From: an uncultured Bacteroidota bacterium
GTDB lineage: Bacteria > Bacteroidota > Bacteroidia > Flavobacteriales > Flavobacteriaceae
NCBI GenBank assembly: GCA_902628605.1
Contig: CACONV010000019.1
Span: 1 to 14,462, forward strand
Length of the DNA: 14,462 nt
Direction: 5' to 3'
The notes under the pieces: generated by a model
The model's input: only the letters and a program-made list of their open reading frames with translations
Told to the model about the DNA's origin: nothing
Database searches by the model: none
Position numbers and translations under genes: made by a program
Shown here: positions 1 through 7,329 of the stretch, one piece after another
Layout of the letters: each line of letters starts with the position of its first letter
Numbering within the stretch: the stretch's first letter is position 1

Positions 1-282
1 TTTTTTTATAAAGCTGACGGCTCTCTTGGTTTATTCGGATGGTTAATTAGGATTATCGGTCTATCAATAGTTTGTTATGGTATATACAGATTTAACATTA
101 AAGAAGATTGTTCTTTAAATTCTGACAATCAAAAAAGAATCAATAAACTGTTATTTTCTTTTTTACTAATAACCTTTTCCTTGTCACTTTTCCTCTCTCT
201 TGAAAAACTATCTTCTATTTATTTTGACGAATATATTGTACCTGCTCAAAAGAAGGAATACCAAGAAAAACTAACTGAGTGA
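1..282 (+). CDS. Unidentified membrane protein, C-terminal part (5' end outside window)
   Basis: Frame 1 is open from the first base to a TGA at 280-282, giving the last 93 residues of a protein that begins upstream. I do not recognise the family. Two hydrophobic stretches are visible, around residues 9-29 (LGLFGWLIRIIGL onward) and 51-69 (LLFSFLLITFSLSLFLS). They are separated by a polar loop, and a charged tail ends in QKKEYQEKLTE, so it is an integral membrane protein with at least two segments in this part. Its stop codon overlaps the GTG start of the next gene by two bases. It therefore belongs to the same operon as the three glycosyltransferases and may help make or move the same glycan, but that role is inferred from position only. 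Confidence applies to the coding call, not to a function. Confidence 0.7.
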   Translation, partial: FFYKADGSLGLFGWLIRIIGLSIVCYGIYRFNIKEDCSLNSDNQKRINKLLFSFLLITFSLSLFLSLEKLSSIYFDEYIVPAQKKEYQEKLTE

Positions 283-980
283 GGGTATCAGTTATTATTC
301 CTGTATTTAATGAGGAGAAGAGTATCCCTTTCGTTTTAAACGATATTCCTAAATTTGTTAATCAAATTATAGTTTGCGATAATTCATCAACCGATAGAAC
401 CTCTGAAATAGCAAAAAAATTAGGTGCAAAAGTGGTTTTTGAAAAGAAAAAAGGTTATGGTTATGCTTGTTTAAAGGCAATTTCGTATTTAAAAAATCAA
501 AAAATTAAACCTGAAATTGTTGTTTTTATCGATGGAGATTATTCCGATGATCCTAAACAAATGAAAAAAATTATCGATCCAATTGTTAATGAGGGATATG
601 ACTTTGTTTTAGGCGCTAGGACGAAAAACTCGAGAGATAAAAATTCAATGACAACTCACCAAATTTTTGGTAATTGGTTGGCCTGCTTATTAATGAAGGT
701 TTTTTTTGATTCAACGTTCATGGACCTTGGTCCATTTAGAGCTATTACCTGGGATAAACTGATGCAATTAAATATGCGAGATAAAACTTTTGGATGGACA
801 ATTGAGATGCAAATAAAGGCTTTAATCAAAAATTACAAATACAAGGAGATAGCTGTTAAATACAAAAAACGAATAGGAAAGTCTAAGATATCGGGAACAT
901 TGAAGGGTTCTATTTTAGCTGGACAAAAAATTCTATATCTTATTTTTAAGTATTATTTGAAAAAAAAGGTTGGCTTATGA
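279..980 (+). CDS. Family 2 glycosyltransferase, polyprenyl-phosphate sugar synthase type
   Basis: This 233-residue soluble GT-A glycosyltransferase resembles the DPM1/polyprenyl-phosphate glycosyltransferase group, which moves a sugar from a nucleotide donor to a lipid phosphate. The nucleotide-binding start VSVIIPVFNEE is at residues 3-13, a second Asp-containing strand (VCDNSSTDRT) at 32-41, and the metal-binding DGD at 85-87. The acceptor-side block LGPFRAI is at 150-156 and the conserved tail motif RIGKSKISG at 198-206. There is no C-terminal membrane pair, unlike longer members such as GtrB, so it is probably cytoplasmic or peripheral. The start is GTG at 279, read from the TGA overlap with the preceding gene. 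The next gene begins inside this one's stop (ATGA). The lipid acceptor and sugar cannot be told from sequence. Confidence 0.88.
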   Translation: MRVSVIIPVFNEEKSIPFVLNDIPKFVNQIIVCDNSSTDRTSEIAKKLGAKVVFEKKKGYGYACLKAISYLKNQKIKPEIVVFIDGDYSDDPKQMKKIIDPIVNEGYDFVLGARTKNSRDKNSMTTHQIFGNWLACLLMKVFFDSTFMDLGPFRAITWDKLMQLNMRDKTFGWTIEMQIKALIKNYKYKEIAVKYKKRIGKSKISGTLKGSILAGQKILYLIFKYYLKKKVGL

Positions 981-2479
981 TGGTGATGAATATTTTAACG
1001 ATGTTTTTTATAATTATTTATTCTGTTTGCTCTGTATCAATATTTTTTTTTAGTCTTATACAACTTGACTTATTTTTAAATTACAAAAAGAGCAAAACTA
1101 AAGCAAAGAATATAATTTTACCAAATTTTAAAAATCTTCCTTTTGTAACAGTTCAACTGCCAATTTACAATGAACAAAATGTAATAAAAAGATTGTTAGA
1201 CGCGATTGTTAAGATGGATTATCCAAGTGATAAAATTGAGATACAGGTTTTGGACGATTCAGATGATAATTCAAGTATTTACGTAAAAAAACTAATTTCA
1301 CAACTAAAAAGTAAAACTAATCTTAAAATAAACCATATAATTAGAAAAAAAAGAGATGGGTTTAAAGCGGGAGCTTTGAAGTATGGTCTAGAACTTGCAA
1401 AAGGTAATTATATTGCAATTTTTGATGCAGACTTTATCCCGAGAAGTGATTGGCTAAAAAAAACAGTTTGTGGGTTCAAAGATCCAAAAGTTGGAGTTGT
1501 TCAAACTAAATGGAATCATATAAACAAAAATTTTTCTCTATTAACAAAAATCCAAGCTTTTGCACTCGATATTCACTTCACATTGGAGCAAGTAGGAAGA
1601 AGTTTAAATAGTTATTTTTTGAATTTCAACGGTACTGCAGGTATTTGGAGAAAAGAAGCAATTTTGAAATCTGGGAATTGGAACAGTGATACATTAACTG
1701 AAGATCTTGATTTAAGCTATAGAGCTCAATTAAGAGGTTGGAGAATAAAATATATGGAATCAATCAATACTCCAGCTGAAATTCCTTTTTTGATTGGTGC
1801 AATTAAGTCTCAACAATTTAGATGGAATAAAGGAGGTGCTGAAAATTTTAAAAAGCATTTTCTAAATATTTTAAAAAATAAAAATTTAAAAATTTCAACT
1901 AAAGTGCATTGTGTGTTTCATCTATTTAGCAGCAGTCTTTTTTTAAGCGTCTTTTTATTGTCATTTCTAAGTGTTCCACTCTCTTTGATCTCAAACGTGA
2001 CCAACAAGTTTGATTGGTTTTTTAATTTCTCTTCACTTTTTGCTTTAAGCACAATTATTTTCTTTTATGTGTACTGGGAGCTTTTTAAATTAGTAAACAA
2101 AAAAGAAGTCTATTCATTTTTTGAATATATTAAAATTTTTATTTCTTTTTATTCAGTTTCTGGAGCGTTTGCTTTTCAAAATTCAGTAGCAGTTTTGCAA
2201 GGATTTATAGGAAAAAAAACAGAATTCGTAAGGACACCTAAATTTAATTTGACTTCTGTAAAAAACAACTTAAAAGAAAAAAAATATGTAAATGAATCCA
2301 GATCATATTATTTTATAATCGAAGGTTTTCTGGCTCTTTACTTTTTGGTAAGTATAATTAATACAATCTTGTTTGCAAATAGGAACTTTGGATTTTTGCC
2401 TTTTCATTTATTTCTATTTTTTGGGTATGCCTATATTTTTATTTGTTCATTAAGAAAATTAAGTGGTGGATTTAAATAA
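977..2479 (+). CDS. Membrane family 2 glycosyltransferase, cellulose-synthase-like
   Basis: This 500-residue processive-type GT2 has an N-terminal membrane segment (about residues 5-30) and a cytoplasmic GT-A domain with VTVQLPIYNE at 57-66. The substrate and catalytic residues are in place: DDS at 93-95, DAD at 150-152, TED at 241-243 and QQFRW (the QxxRW motif) at 279-283. About five further membrane segments follow, near 310-337, 350-372, 383-410, 445-467 and 472-492. It also carries the KTEFVRTPKF loop that I associate with Bacteroidota members of this family. By family it transfers a hexose to a growing chain or a lipid at the inner membrane. Glucosylceramide or diacylglycerol-type acceptors are as possible as a polysaccharide. 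The ATG at 977 overlaps the previous stop as ATGA, which implies translational coupling. Confidence 0.9.
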   Translation: MMVMNILTMFFIIIYSVCSVSIFFFSLIQLDLFLNYKKSKTKAKNIILPNFKNLPFVTVQLPIYNEQNVIKRLLDAIVKMDYPSDKIEIQVLDDSDDNSSIYVKKLISQLKSKTNLKINHIIRKKRDGFKAGALKYGLELAKGNYIAIFDADFIPRSDWLKKTVCGFKDPKVGVVQTKWNHINKNFSLLTKIQAFALDIHFTLEQVGRSLNSYFLNFNGTAGIWRKEAILKSGNWNSDTLTEDLDLSYRAQLRGWRIKYMESINTPAEIPFLIGAIKSQQFRWNKGGAENFKKHFLNILKNKNLKISTKVHCVFHLFSSSLFLSVFLLSFLSVPLSLISNVTNKFDWFFNFSSLFALSTIIFFYVYWELFKLVNKKEVYSFFEYIKIFISFYSVSGAFAFQNSVAVLQGFIGKKTEFVRTPKFNLTSVKNNLKEKKYVNESRSYYFIIEGFLALYFLVSIINTILFANRNFGFLPFHLFLFFGYAYIFICSLRKLSGGFK

Positions 2480-3797
2480 AATATTATATTTTTTCTTACT
2501 GCTTTCGGTATATTTTTTTAGTGGATATGTTTTTGAAAGACACGAAACGGTAATTATTTTTGGTCTTTTTTTCTCATGTTTTGCATTAACTTTTTTAGTG
2601 TCAAAAAAGTTGTCACTAAACGAAATCCTTTTTTTTGGTATTTCATTTAGACTCGTTTTATTTTTTGCTTATCCTTGGCTGTCAGACGATTTTTACAGAT
2701 TTATTTGGGATGGACTTTTAATTGGTGAAAATATTAATCCATATGAATATACTCCTTCCGAATTGATGAAAACAGAAGGTGGGGTAGGAACAAAAAAAAT
2801 TTTTGGAGAATTATATGGAAAAATGAGTAATTTGAATAGATTGAACTATAGTCCTTATCCACCAATAAATCAGTTCTTATTTTTCTTATCAACTTGGTTT
2901 AAAAAGGATATTTTATTCAGTTTAATTTCTATGAGGTTATTAATAATTCTATCTGATATACTAAACTTTTTTATAGGATGTAGAATATTAAAAAAAATAA
3001 AATTTAAAGAAGAAAAAATTATATGGTATTTTTTAAATCCCCTTGTGATTGTCGAATTAACCGGGAATTTACATTTTGAAGGAATTATGTTAACTTTTTT
3101 TGGTTTTGGCATCCTTTTATTTTTGGAAAACAAAAAGTTTTTTGCCTTTTTACCCCTTGCTCTTTCTGTTGGCACAAAATTAATTACAATAATTATTATT
3201 CCTTTTCTTATCAATCAAAAAAAATTAGGTCAAAATTTCAAAATCTTGATTTTATTTTTTGGACTGCTATTTTTCATTTTTTTTTTTCCAATTGGAATTA
3301 AAAATTTGCCAAACTTTTACAACACAATTAAATTATGGTTTTCAAACCTTGAATTTAATGGAAGTATATATTATGTAATAAGATATTTAGGTTATAAAAT
3401 AAAGGGATACAACATCATTAAAAGTGTTGGATCAATTACACCTCTTTTAACGAATATAATTATGCTCTCCTTATTGTTTAGTAAAAACAATAAAAAAATA
3501 AAAACAATTTTAGAGAATATGTTTCTGCTATTATTTCTATTCTACTTAATATCAATGGTTATACACCCTTGGTATATAATTACAATTTTATATTTAGGTC
3601 TTTTTACGAAGTACAATTTTCAAATTATATGGAGTGCTTTTATTTTTTTGACCTATTCTGCTTATCAAAATTCTAAAGTAGAAGAAAATTTTTATTTAAT
3701 AGGACTAGAATATATTGTTGTGATTGGGTTTTTTATTTATGAATTTGTAAGACAAGAAAAAATCAAAACATTTTTAAGAAAGAAATTTCTTTTGTAG
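2463..3797 (+). CDS. GT-C fold integral membrane glycosyltransferase (mannosyltransferase-like)
   Basis: This 444-residue, very hydrophobic protein has roughly ten to twelve membrane segments. The first large loop carries SDDFYRFIWDG (residues 74-84), the acidic motif expected of GT-C enzymes that use polyprenyl-phosphate sugars. NYSPYPPINQ follows at 128-137, NPLVIVELTGNLHFEG at 192-207 and HPWY at 368-371. This pattern matches the Bacteroidota proteins usually named mannosyltransferase (GT87/PIG-M-like). If the first GT2 makes a polyprenyl-phosphate sugar, this enzyme is the natural user of it on the far side of the membrane; that pairing is inference. The start is one of two adjacent GTG codons (2463 or 2466), inside the last 17 bases of the preceding gene; no in-frame ATG precedes residue 102. 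Its 3' end overlaps the convergent pseudouridine-synthase-like gene by 35 bases. Confidence 0.82.
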   Translation: MVDLNKILYFFLLLSVYFFSGYVFERHETVIIFGLFFSCFALTFLVSKKLSLNEILFFGISFRLVLFFAYPWLSDDFYRFIWDGLLIGENINPYEYTPSELMKTEGGVGTKKIFGELYGKMSNLNRLNYSPYPPINQFLFFLSTWFKKDILFSLISMRLLIILSDILNFFIGCRILKKIKFKEEKIIWYFLNPLVIVELTGNLHFEGIMLTFFGFGILLFLENKKFFAFLPLALSVGTKLITIIIIPFLINQKKLGQNFKILILFFGLLFFIFFFPIGIKNLPNFYNTIKLWFSNLEFNGSIYYVIRYLGYKIKGYNIIKSVGSITPLLTNIIMLSLLFSKNNKKIKTILENMFLLLFLFYLISMVIHPWYIITILYLGLFTKYNFQIIWSAFIFLTYSAYQNSKVEENFYLIGLEYIVVIGFFIYEFVRQEKIKTFLRKKFLL

Positions 3798-4479
3798 TTA
3801 GATTTCTCCATTTACCACGTTCTAATTTTTTTTTATTAAAATTTATAATTGATACAACATCGTATTTAACAACATTATAGTTAAATTTTTTAAAAAAATT
3901 TAAAATATAATTCCCCTGAATTAAGCAAGTTTCGATTCCAATTATGTTTTTAGGTTTATTGACAACATAATCAATTTTTCTCACCATTATTTTTTTGGAT
4001 ATTCCCCCCAAAATGTATTTTTTCATTTTATTCAAATCAATAAATGATATTTCTTTGTTCAAATTCACTTGGTAGATAATTTTTATTTTGAGGGATTTTC
4101 TTTTTAATTTTTCAATTAATTGAAGGTCATTTGAAAAAAAAACTAGACCAAGATTTGACCTTCCTAATGAAAATAAAGATTTTAATTTATCAGAATTTTT
4201 AATTGAAATTAAATCTTTACATAATCGATGCCTGTTGTTTTCATTTGTTGAAGCTAAATAACCTTTGGGCTTATTAAGAATAATATAAATATTTTTTTTT
4301 TCAGTAATTTTTTGGCCATTAAAATAGACCTTATCACCACTTTTTACTTTATATCCTAATCGATTAATTACTTTGTCATTGACTCTCACTTCTCCCATAG
4401 ATATGTACATGTCTGCCTCTCTTCTTGAACACAAACCAGAATTAGAAATGAACTTGTTTAATCTTATTAATTCCTTCAC
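3763..4479 (-). CDS. RsuA/RluB-family pseudouridine synthase homologue lacking the catalytic aspartate
   Basis: This is a 238-residue protein. The N-terminal S4 RNA-binding domain (residues 5-50, with LNKFISNSGLCSRREAD) is well conserved, followed by an RsuA/RluB-type domain: ILNKPKGY at 67-74, SLGRSNLGLVFFSND at 104-118, IIYQV at 134-138 and NVVKYDVV near 202-209. Active members have GRLDxxTxGL, where the Asp attacks uridine. Here the motif is GRSNLGL, three residues shorter and without the Asp. The usual RNxxVRR-like arginine motif is replaced by QGNYILNFF at 188-196. The frame is otherwise intact to the usual GKWRNLTTKEISFLKMF end. I infer that it cannot make pseudouridine but may still bind RNA. 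GTG at 4477-4479 is the only sensible start, because an in-frame stop lies 13 bases upstream. It is the last gene of the - strand run, five bases after mevalonate kinase. Confidence 0.85.
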   Translation of the reverse strand: MKELIRLNKFISNSGLCSRREADMYISMGEVRVNDKVINRLGYKVKSGDKVYFNGQKITEKKNIYIILNKPKGYLASTNENNRHRLCKDLISIKNSDKLKSLFSLGRSNLGLVFFSNDLQLIEKLKRKSLKIKIIYQVNLNKEISFIDLNKMKKYILGGISKKIMVRKIDYVVNKPKNIIGIETCLIQGNYILNFFKKFNYNVVKYDVVSIINFNKKKLERGKWRNLTTKEISFLKMF

Positions 4480-4484
4480 AAAAT

Positions 4485-5408
4485 TTAAAATTTATAAATA
4501 ATTTCTTTTTTGTAATCCTTTAGAGTTTCGAAAGTAGTTTCTAGGTCAAAAGTAAACCCTAATAAAAAACCTCCTCCTCCTGATCCACATAGTTTTAAAA
4601 AGTAATTTTTTGTTCTTATACCTTCATCCCACAATTTTGTGAGTTTATTTGGAATCATGAGTTGAAAATTTTTTAGAGTAATTTCAGAAAGAATTTTTGT
4701 GCTATTAAACATTGAATTAATATTCCCATTTAGAAATTCATTAATGCAAATTTTTGAATACTTGATGAATTGATTCTTCATCATATTATTAAAATTTTCA
4801 TCTTCCATTTTTTTAAAGAATAAGGAAACCATTGAAGAAGTATCGGAAGAGTTTCCTGAATCCAGTATAAAGATACCACCATATCCCAATGTTTTTTCTT
4901 CCGGCATTTTTGTGATTTGAATCTCATTTTGAGATTTGATTAAAATTGGCAATCCTAAATAACAGTTTAAGGGATCTATTCCAGATGACTCTCCGTGATA
5001 ATAAGACTCCATTTTGGAAAAGATGTTTTTTAGTTTTTGTAATTTATTCTTCGTCAACTTTCCCTTGGAAGAAATTTTTTTTTTAACGTATCGATTATAA
5101 AATGCAGCCACTAGTGCTCCACTACTCCCCAATCCATATCCTTGAGGAATATTACTTTCAAAAAAGAGATTATTTTTTATGTCATTATTTATTTTTAACC
5201 AATCCAAATCCGGAAGATTTTTATCTTTTGTTTTTAAATATTCTGTGAATTCTAAGATTTTTTTTTGGGAATCTCTGTCTTTATTTGCCGCATTCAATTT
5301 TAATGACCCTCTGTATAGACGATATGGTATCACAAATCCGAACGAATTTAGTACAATACTGTATTCTCCAAAGAGTAAAATTTTAGAATTATATACTGAT
5401 TTACTCAT
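4485..5408 (-). CDS. mvk: Mevalonate kinase (GHMP kinase family)
   Basis: This GHMP-superfamily small-molecule kinase has 307 residues, a normal length for flavobacterial mevalonate kinase-like proteins. The N-terminal motif is KILLFGEYSIV (residues 9-19), the ATP-binding loop is IPQGYGLGSSGAL (87-99), and ESYYHGESSGIDP (134-146) carries the likely catalytic Asp. The glycine-rich third motif is KLCGSGGGGFLLGF (272-285). By family it phosphorylates mevalonate with ATP in the cytoplasm, an early step of the mevalonate route to isopentenyl diphosphate. It starts six bases after the mevalonate diphosphate decarboxylase stop, which supports the assignment. Phosphomevalonate kinase is an alternative within the same superfamily and cannot be fully excluded by reading alone. 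ATG at 5406-5408 is the start; no Shine-Dalgarno sequence is visible. Confidence 0.85.
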   Translation of the reverse strand: MSKSVYNSKILLFGEYSIVLNSFGFVIPYRLYRGSLKLNAANKDRDSQKKILEFTEYLKTKDKNLPDLDWLKINNDIKNNLFFESNIPQGYGLGSSGALVAAFYNRYVKKKISSKGKLTKNKLQKLKNIFSKMESYYHGESSGIDPLNCYLGLPILIKSQNEIQITKMPEEKTLGYGGIFILDSGNSSDTSSMVSLFFKKMEDENFNNMMKNQFIKYSKICINEFLNGNINSMFNSTKILSEITLKNFQLMIPNKLTKLWDEGIRTKNYFLKLCGSGGGGFLLGFTFDLETTFETLKDYKKEIIYKF

Positions 5409-5414
5409 ATTAAT

Positions 5415-6491
5415 TTAAAACTCCAATAATTTAGTTCCCAACCCAACCTTGTCGTTTATAAAAAGGTTATTTTGACAATGATACTTCAATTTTTCTTCTA
5501 TAAATTTTATTACTTTCAATTTATATTTTTCTGGATATAGAAGATGAACATTCGGACCCGCGTCAAGTGTAAAACAAACCGGAACTTTTTTCTTTTCTCT
5601 AAAATTTTTTAATAGGTCTATTACTTCTAAAGTTTTGGATTTAATTAAAATCGTTGGTGGATCAGATGACATCATTAGTGCTTGTAATGTCATTGCTTCT
5701 TCCTCTACTACCTTTATAAAAACCTCTAAATCACCGTTTGAAATTGCATTGAGTATTATTTTTAAATTTTTCTTTGCTTGACTTTTTCTATCATTTAAAA
5801 ATGGGTGATCGGTCATTTTTTTATGGCCCTCTGAACTACTCAATTTCTTGATTTTATCATCAATAATTAAAACTGTGTTTTGATAATTTTTAAAACTCTG
5901 ATGTATTTTTTTATCATATTTGACAGCAAAAAAATTGGAACATCCAGAATGAAATTCATTTTCTCCCCAAATCATCAAAGGACCAGATATACTTCTAGAC
6001 CCGCTTCCTGAACCTAATCTTGCTAGAAATGACACCTTATTAAAAAAAAAATTTTCTGTCATTTTCTCATTGAACCTTTTTTCAATACTTACAATACAAA
6101 AAGCCAATGAAGAAAATGCTGACGCAGAAGAAGCAATTCCGCTACTGTGAGGAAACGTGTTTTTAGAATTTATTTTTAAAAATAAATTTTCTAAATATGG
6201 ACAAAAAAGGGAAATTCTCTCAAAAAATTCTTCAATTTTATTTTCAAAAGATTTTTTTGTTTTTCCGTCATATAAAAAATCAAACTTGTTCTGTCCTCTT
6301 AATCTTGGTAAATATTCAATTGAAGTTTCAGTTTTACAATTTGATAATGTAAAACTTAGTGACGGATTTATAGGGAATTGTAGCCCATATTTACCCCAGT
6401 ATTTAATTAAAGCGATATTTGAAGGGGATTCACAAGCGATTTTACCTTCTTTTGGCCTAAAATTTTTTGAAATAAAAATCGATGTGTCCAT
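5415..6491 (-). CDS. mvaD: Diphosphomevalonate decarboxylase
   Basis: This 358-residue GHMP-superfamily enzyme converts mevalonate 5-diphosphate to isopentenyl diphosphate with ATP, the last step of the mevalonate pathway. The family signature SPSNIALIKYWGK is at residues 22-34 and the substrate/ATP loop SSGIASSAS at 116-124. ARLGSGSGSRSISGP is at 157-171, and TLDAGPN at 308-314 contains the catalytic Asp310. Length and all motifs fit the active bacterial enzyme. The gene sits directly before mevalonate kinase with a six-base gap, so the two are surely co-transcribed. Using the mevalonate route rather than the MEP route is expected for Flavobacteriia. The start is ATG at 6489-6491; a TATTTTTG box just upstream could give it its own promoter. 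Confidence 0.95.
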   Translation of the reverse strand: MDTSIFISKNFRPKEGKIACESPSNIALIKYWGKYGLQFPINPSLSFTLSNCKTETSIEYLPRLRGQNKFDFLYDGKTKKSFENKIEEFFERISLFCPYLENLFLKINSKNTFPHSSGIASSASAFSSLAFCIVSIEKRFNEKMTENFFFNKVSFLARLGSGSGSRSISGPLMIWGENEFHSGCSNFFAVKYDKKIHQSFKNYQNTVLIIDDKIKKLSSSEGHKKMTDHPFLNDRKSQAKKNLKIILNAISNGDLEVFIKVVEEEAMTLQALMMSSDPPTILIKSKTLEVIDLLKNFREKKKVPVCFTLDAGPNVHLLYPEKYKLKVIKFIEEKLKYHCQNNLFINDKVGLGTKLLEF

Positions 6492-6498
6492 TATACAA

Positions 6499-6506
6499 CA
6501 AAAATA
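6499..6506 (-). promoter_or_regulatory. Candidate -7 box TATTTTTG before the mevalonate genes
   Basis: On the - strand the gap before the decarboxylase contains TATTTTTG, an exact match to the Bacteroidota -7 consensus TAnnTTTG, ending about eight bases before the start codon. No TTG or TTTG lies at the expected distance upstream, so only half of a promoter is seen. In such AT-rich DNA a chance match is quite possible. Confidence 0.25.
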
Positions 6507-6526
6507 GGAGTTAGGTATTTGTAATT

Positions 6527-7294
6527 TTAAAAATAATTTAAAATCTTTTTTAATTTATCTGGATAATCAGTAATTATACCGTCTACTCCAATGGAGATTA
6601 ATTTCTTCATTTCAACTTCATTATTAACAGTATATGGAAATAATTTGTAACCCTTAGCATTAACTAAATCTACATTTTTTTTATTTAGATATTTATAATC
6701 TGAGTTTATTGACATGGCCTCTACTTCTTTAGCAAAATTTAGAGCTATCAAAGGATTTCCATCAATTAAAACTCCGATTGGTATTTTTTGGGACTTTGAT
6801 CTCAGAACAAGAAGTTCATCCCAGTCAAAACTTGAAACCAATATATTTTTCTTTTTTAACAAATCTTTTTTGAAATATCTTTGTAAGATTTCAATTGTTG
6901 GAATTGCAGTTCCTTTTCCTTTGAGTTCAATATTTAATATTAAATCATCAAGTTGTAGGGATAGAATTTCTTCTAATGTTGGAATAAAGTATTGGTTTTC
7001 AATTCGGAAAGACTTTATTGTTTTTAGATCTAAATCTTCAATACATAAATTTACATCAAGTATTTTGCTTAGATTATTATCGTGAAAAACAACAATTTCC
7101 CCAGATTTACACCTAAATACGTCAATTTCTATACCGTTAGCTCCCAAATCGATTGCGCATTTAACAGATGGAATGGTGTTTTCTGCAACATGTCCTTTAG
7201 CTCCACGGTGGCCAATAATAAGGGGAATTTTCTTTTCTACACAAGAAAGTGAAATAAAGGAAAATAAAATAAAAAATTTAGCTTTTGAATACAT
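6527..7294 (-). CDS. Glycerophosphodiester phosphodiesterase, predicted lipoprotein
   Basis: This 255-residue GDPD-family TIM-barrel hydrolase splits glycerophosphodiesters into glycerol 3-phosphate and an alcohol. The N-terminus is a lipoprotein signal peptide: a short basic start, the hydrophobic run FFILFSFI, then a lipobox SLSC with Cys18. This places the mature enzyme on a membrane facing the periplasm or outside. Catalytic and metal residues of the family are present: GHRG (residues 28-31), AENT (37-40), EID (56-58), FHD (70-72) and NIELKG (121-126). The C-terminus has the usual VNNEVEMKKLISIGVDGIITDYP pattern, here from about 224. The gene is separated by 35 bases from neighbours on both sides, and its link to the flanking mevalonate and Fe-S genes is probably only positional. 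It may salvage phospholipid head groups; the precise substrate is unknown. Confidence 0.9.
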   Translation of the reverse strand: MYSKAKFFILFSFISLSCVEKKIPLIIGHRGAKGHVAENTIPSVKCAIDLGANGIEIDVFRCKSGEIVVFHDNNLSKILDVNLCIEDLDLKTIKSFRIENQYFIPTLEEILSLQLDDLILNIELKGKGTAIPTIEILQRYFKKDLLKKKNILVSSFDWDELLVLRSKSQKIPIGVLIDGNPLIALNFAKEVEAMSINSDYKYLNKKNVDLVNAKGYKLFPYTVNNEVEMKKLISIGVDGIITDYPDKLKKILNYF

Positions 7295-7329
7295 TCTTAG
7301 AGATGCAGGAATGAATATACCAAATAAAA

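Noticed and set aside
1839..1846. Strong Shine-Dalgarno-like string AAAGGAGG on the + strand, with a similar GGAAGGAGG near 12404.
   Set aside because: Both lie inside conserved coding sequence (NKGGA in the glycosyltransferase, IGRRF in the LuxE-like protein), and no start codon for a supported gene follows them.
3779..3792. Palindrome AAAGAAATTTCTTT as a bidirectional terminator between convergent genes.
   Set aside because: It has no loop, is entirely A/T except for one G-C pair per arm, and lies inside both coding regions. A stable hairpin is unlikely, so it is listed only as an observation.
4147..4164. Frameshift or sequencing error as the cause of the lost GRLD motif in the pseudouridine synthase homologue.
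   Set aside because: The frame is the same before and after the site, and matches to the family continue on both sides (IILNKPKGY before, SND and IIYQV after). A clean in-frame loss of three codons with substitutions is more likely than an error; raw reads would settle it.
5179..7085. Several open frames on the + strand opposite the mevalonate kinase, decarboxylase and GDPD genes.
   Set aside because: They mirror the strongly conserved - strand genes and show no recognisable domains; they are expected by chance in AT-rich coding DNA.
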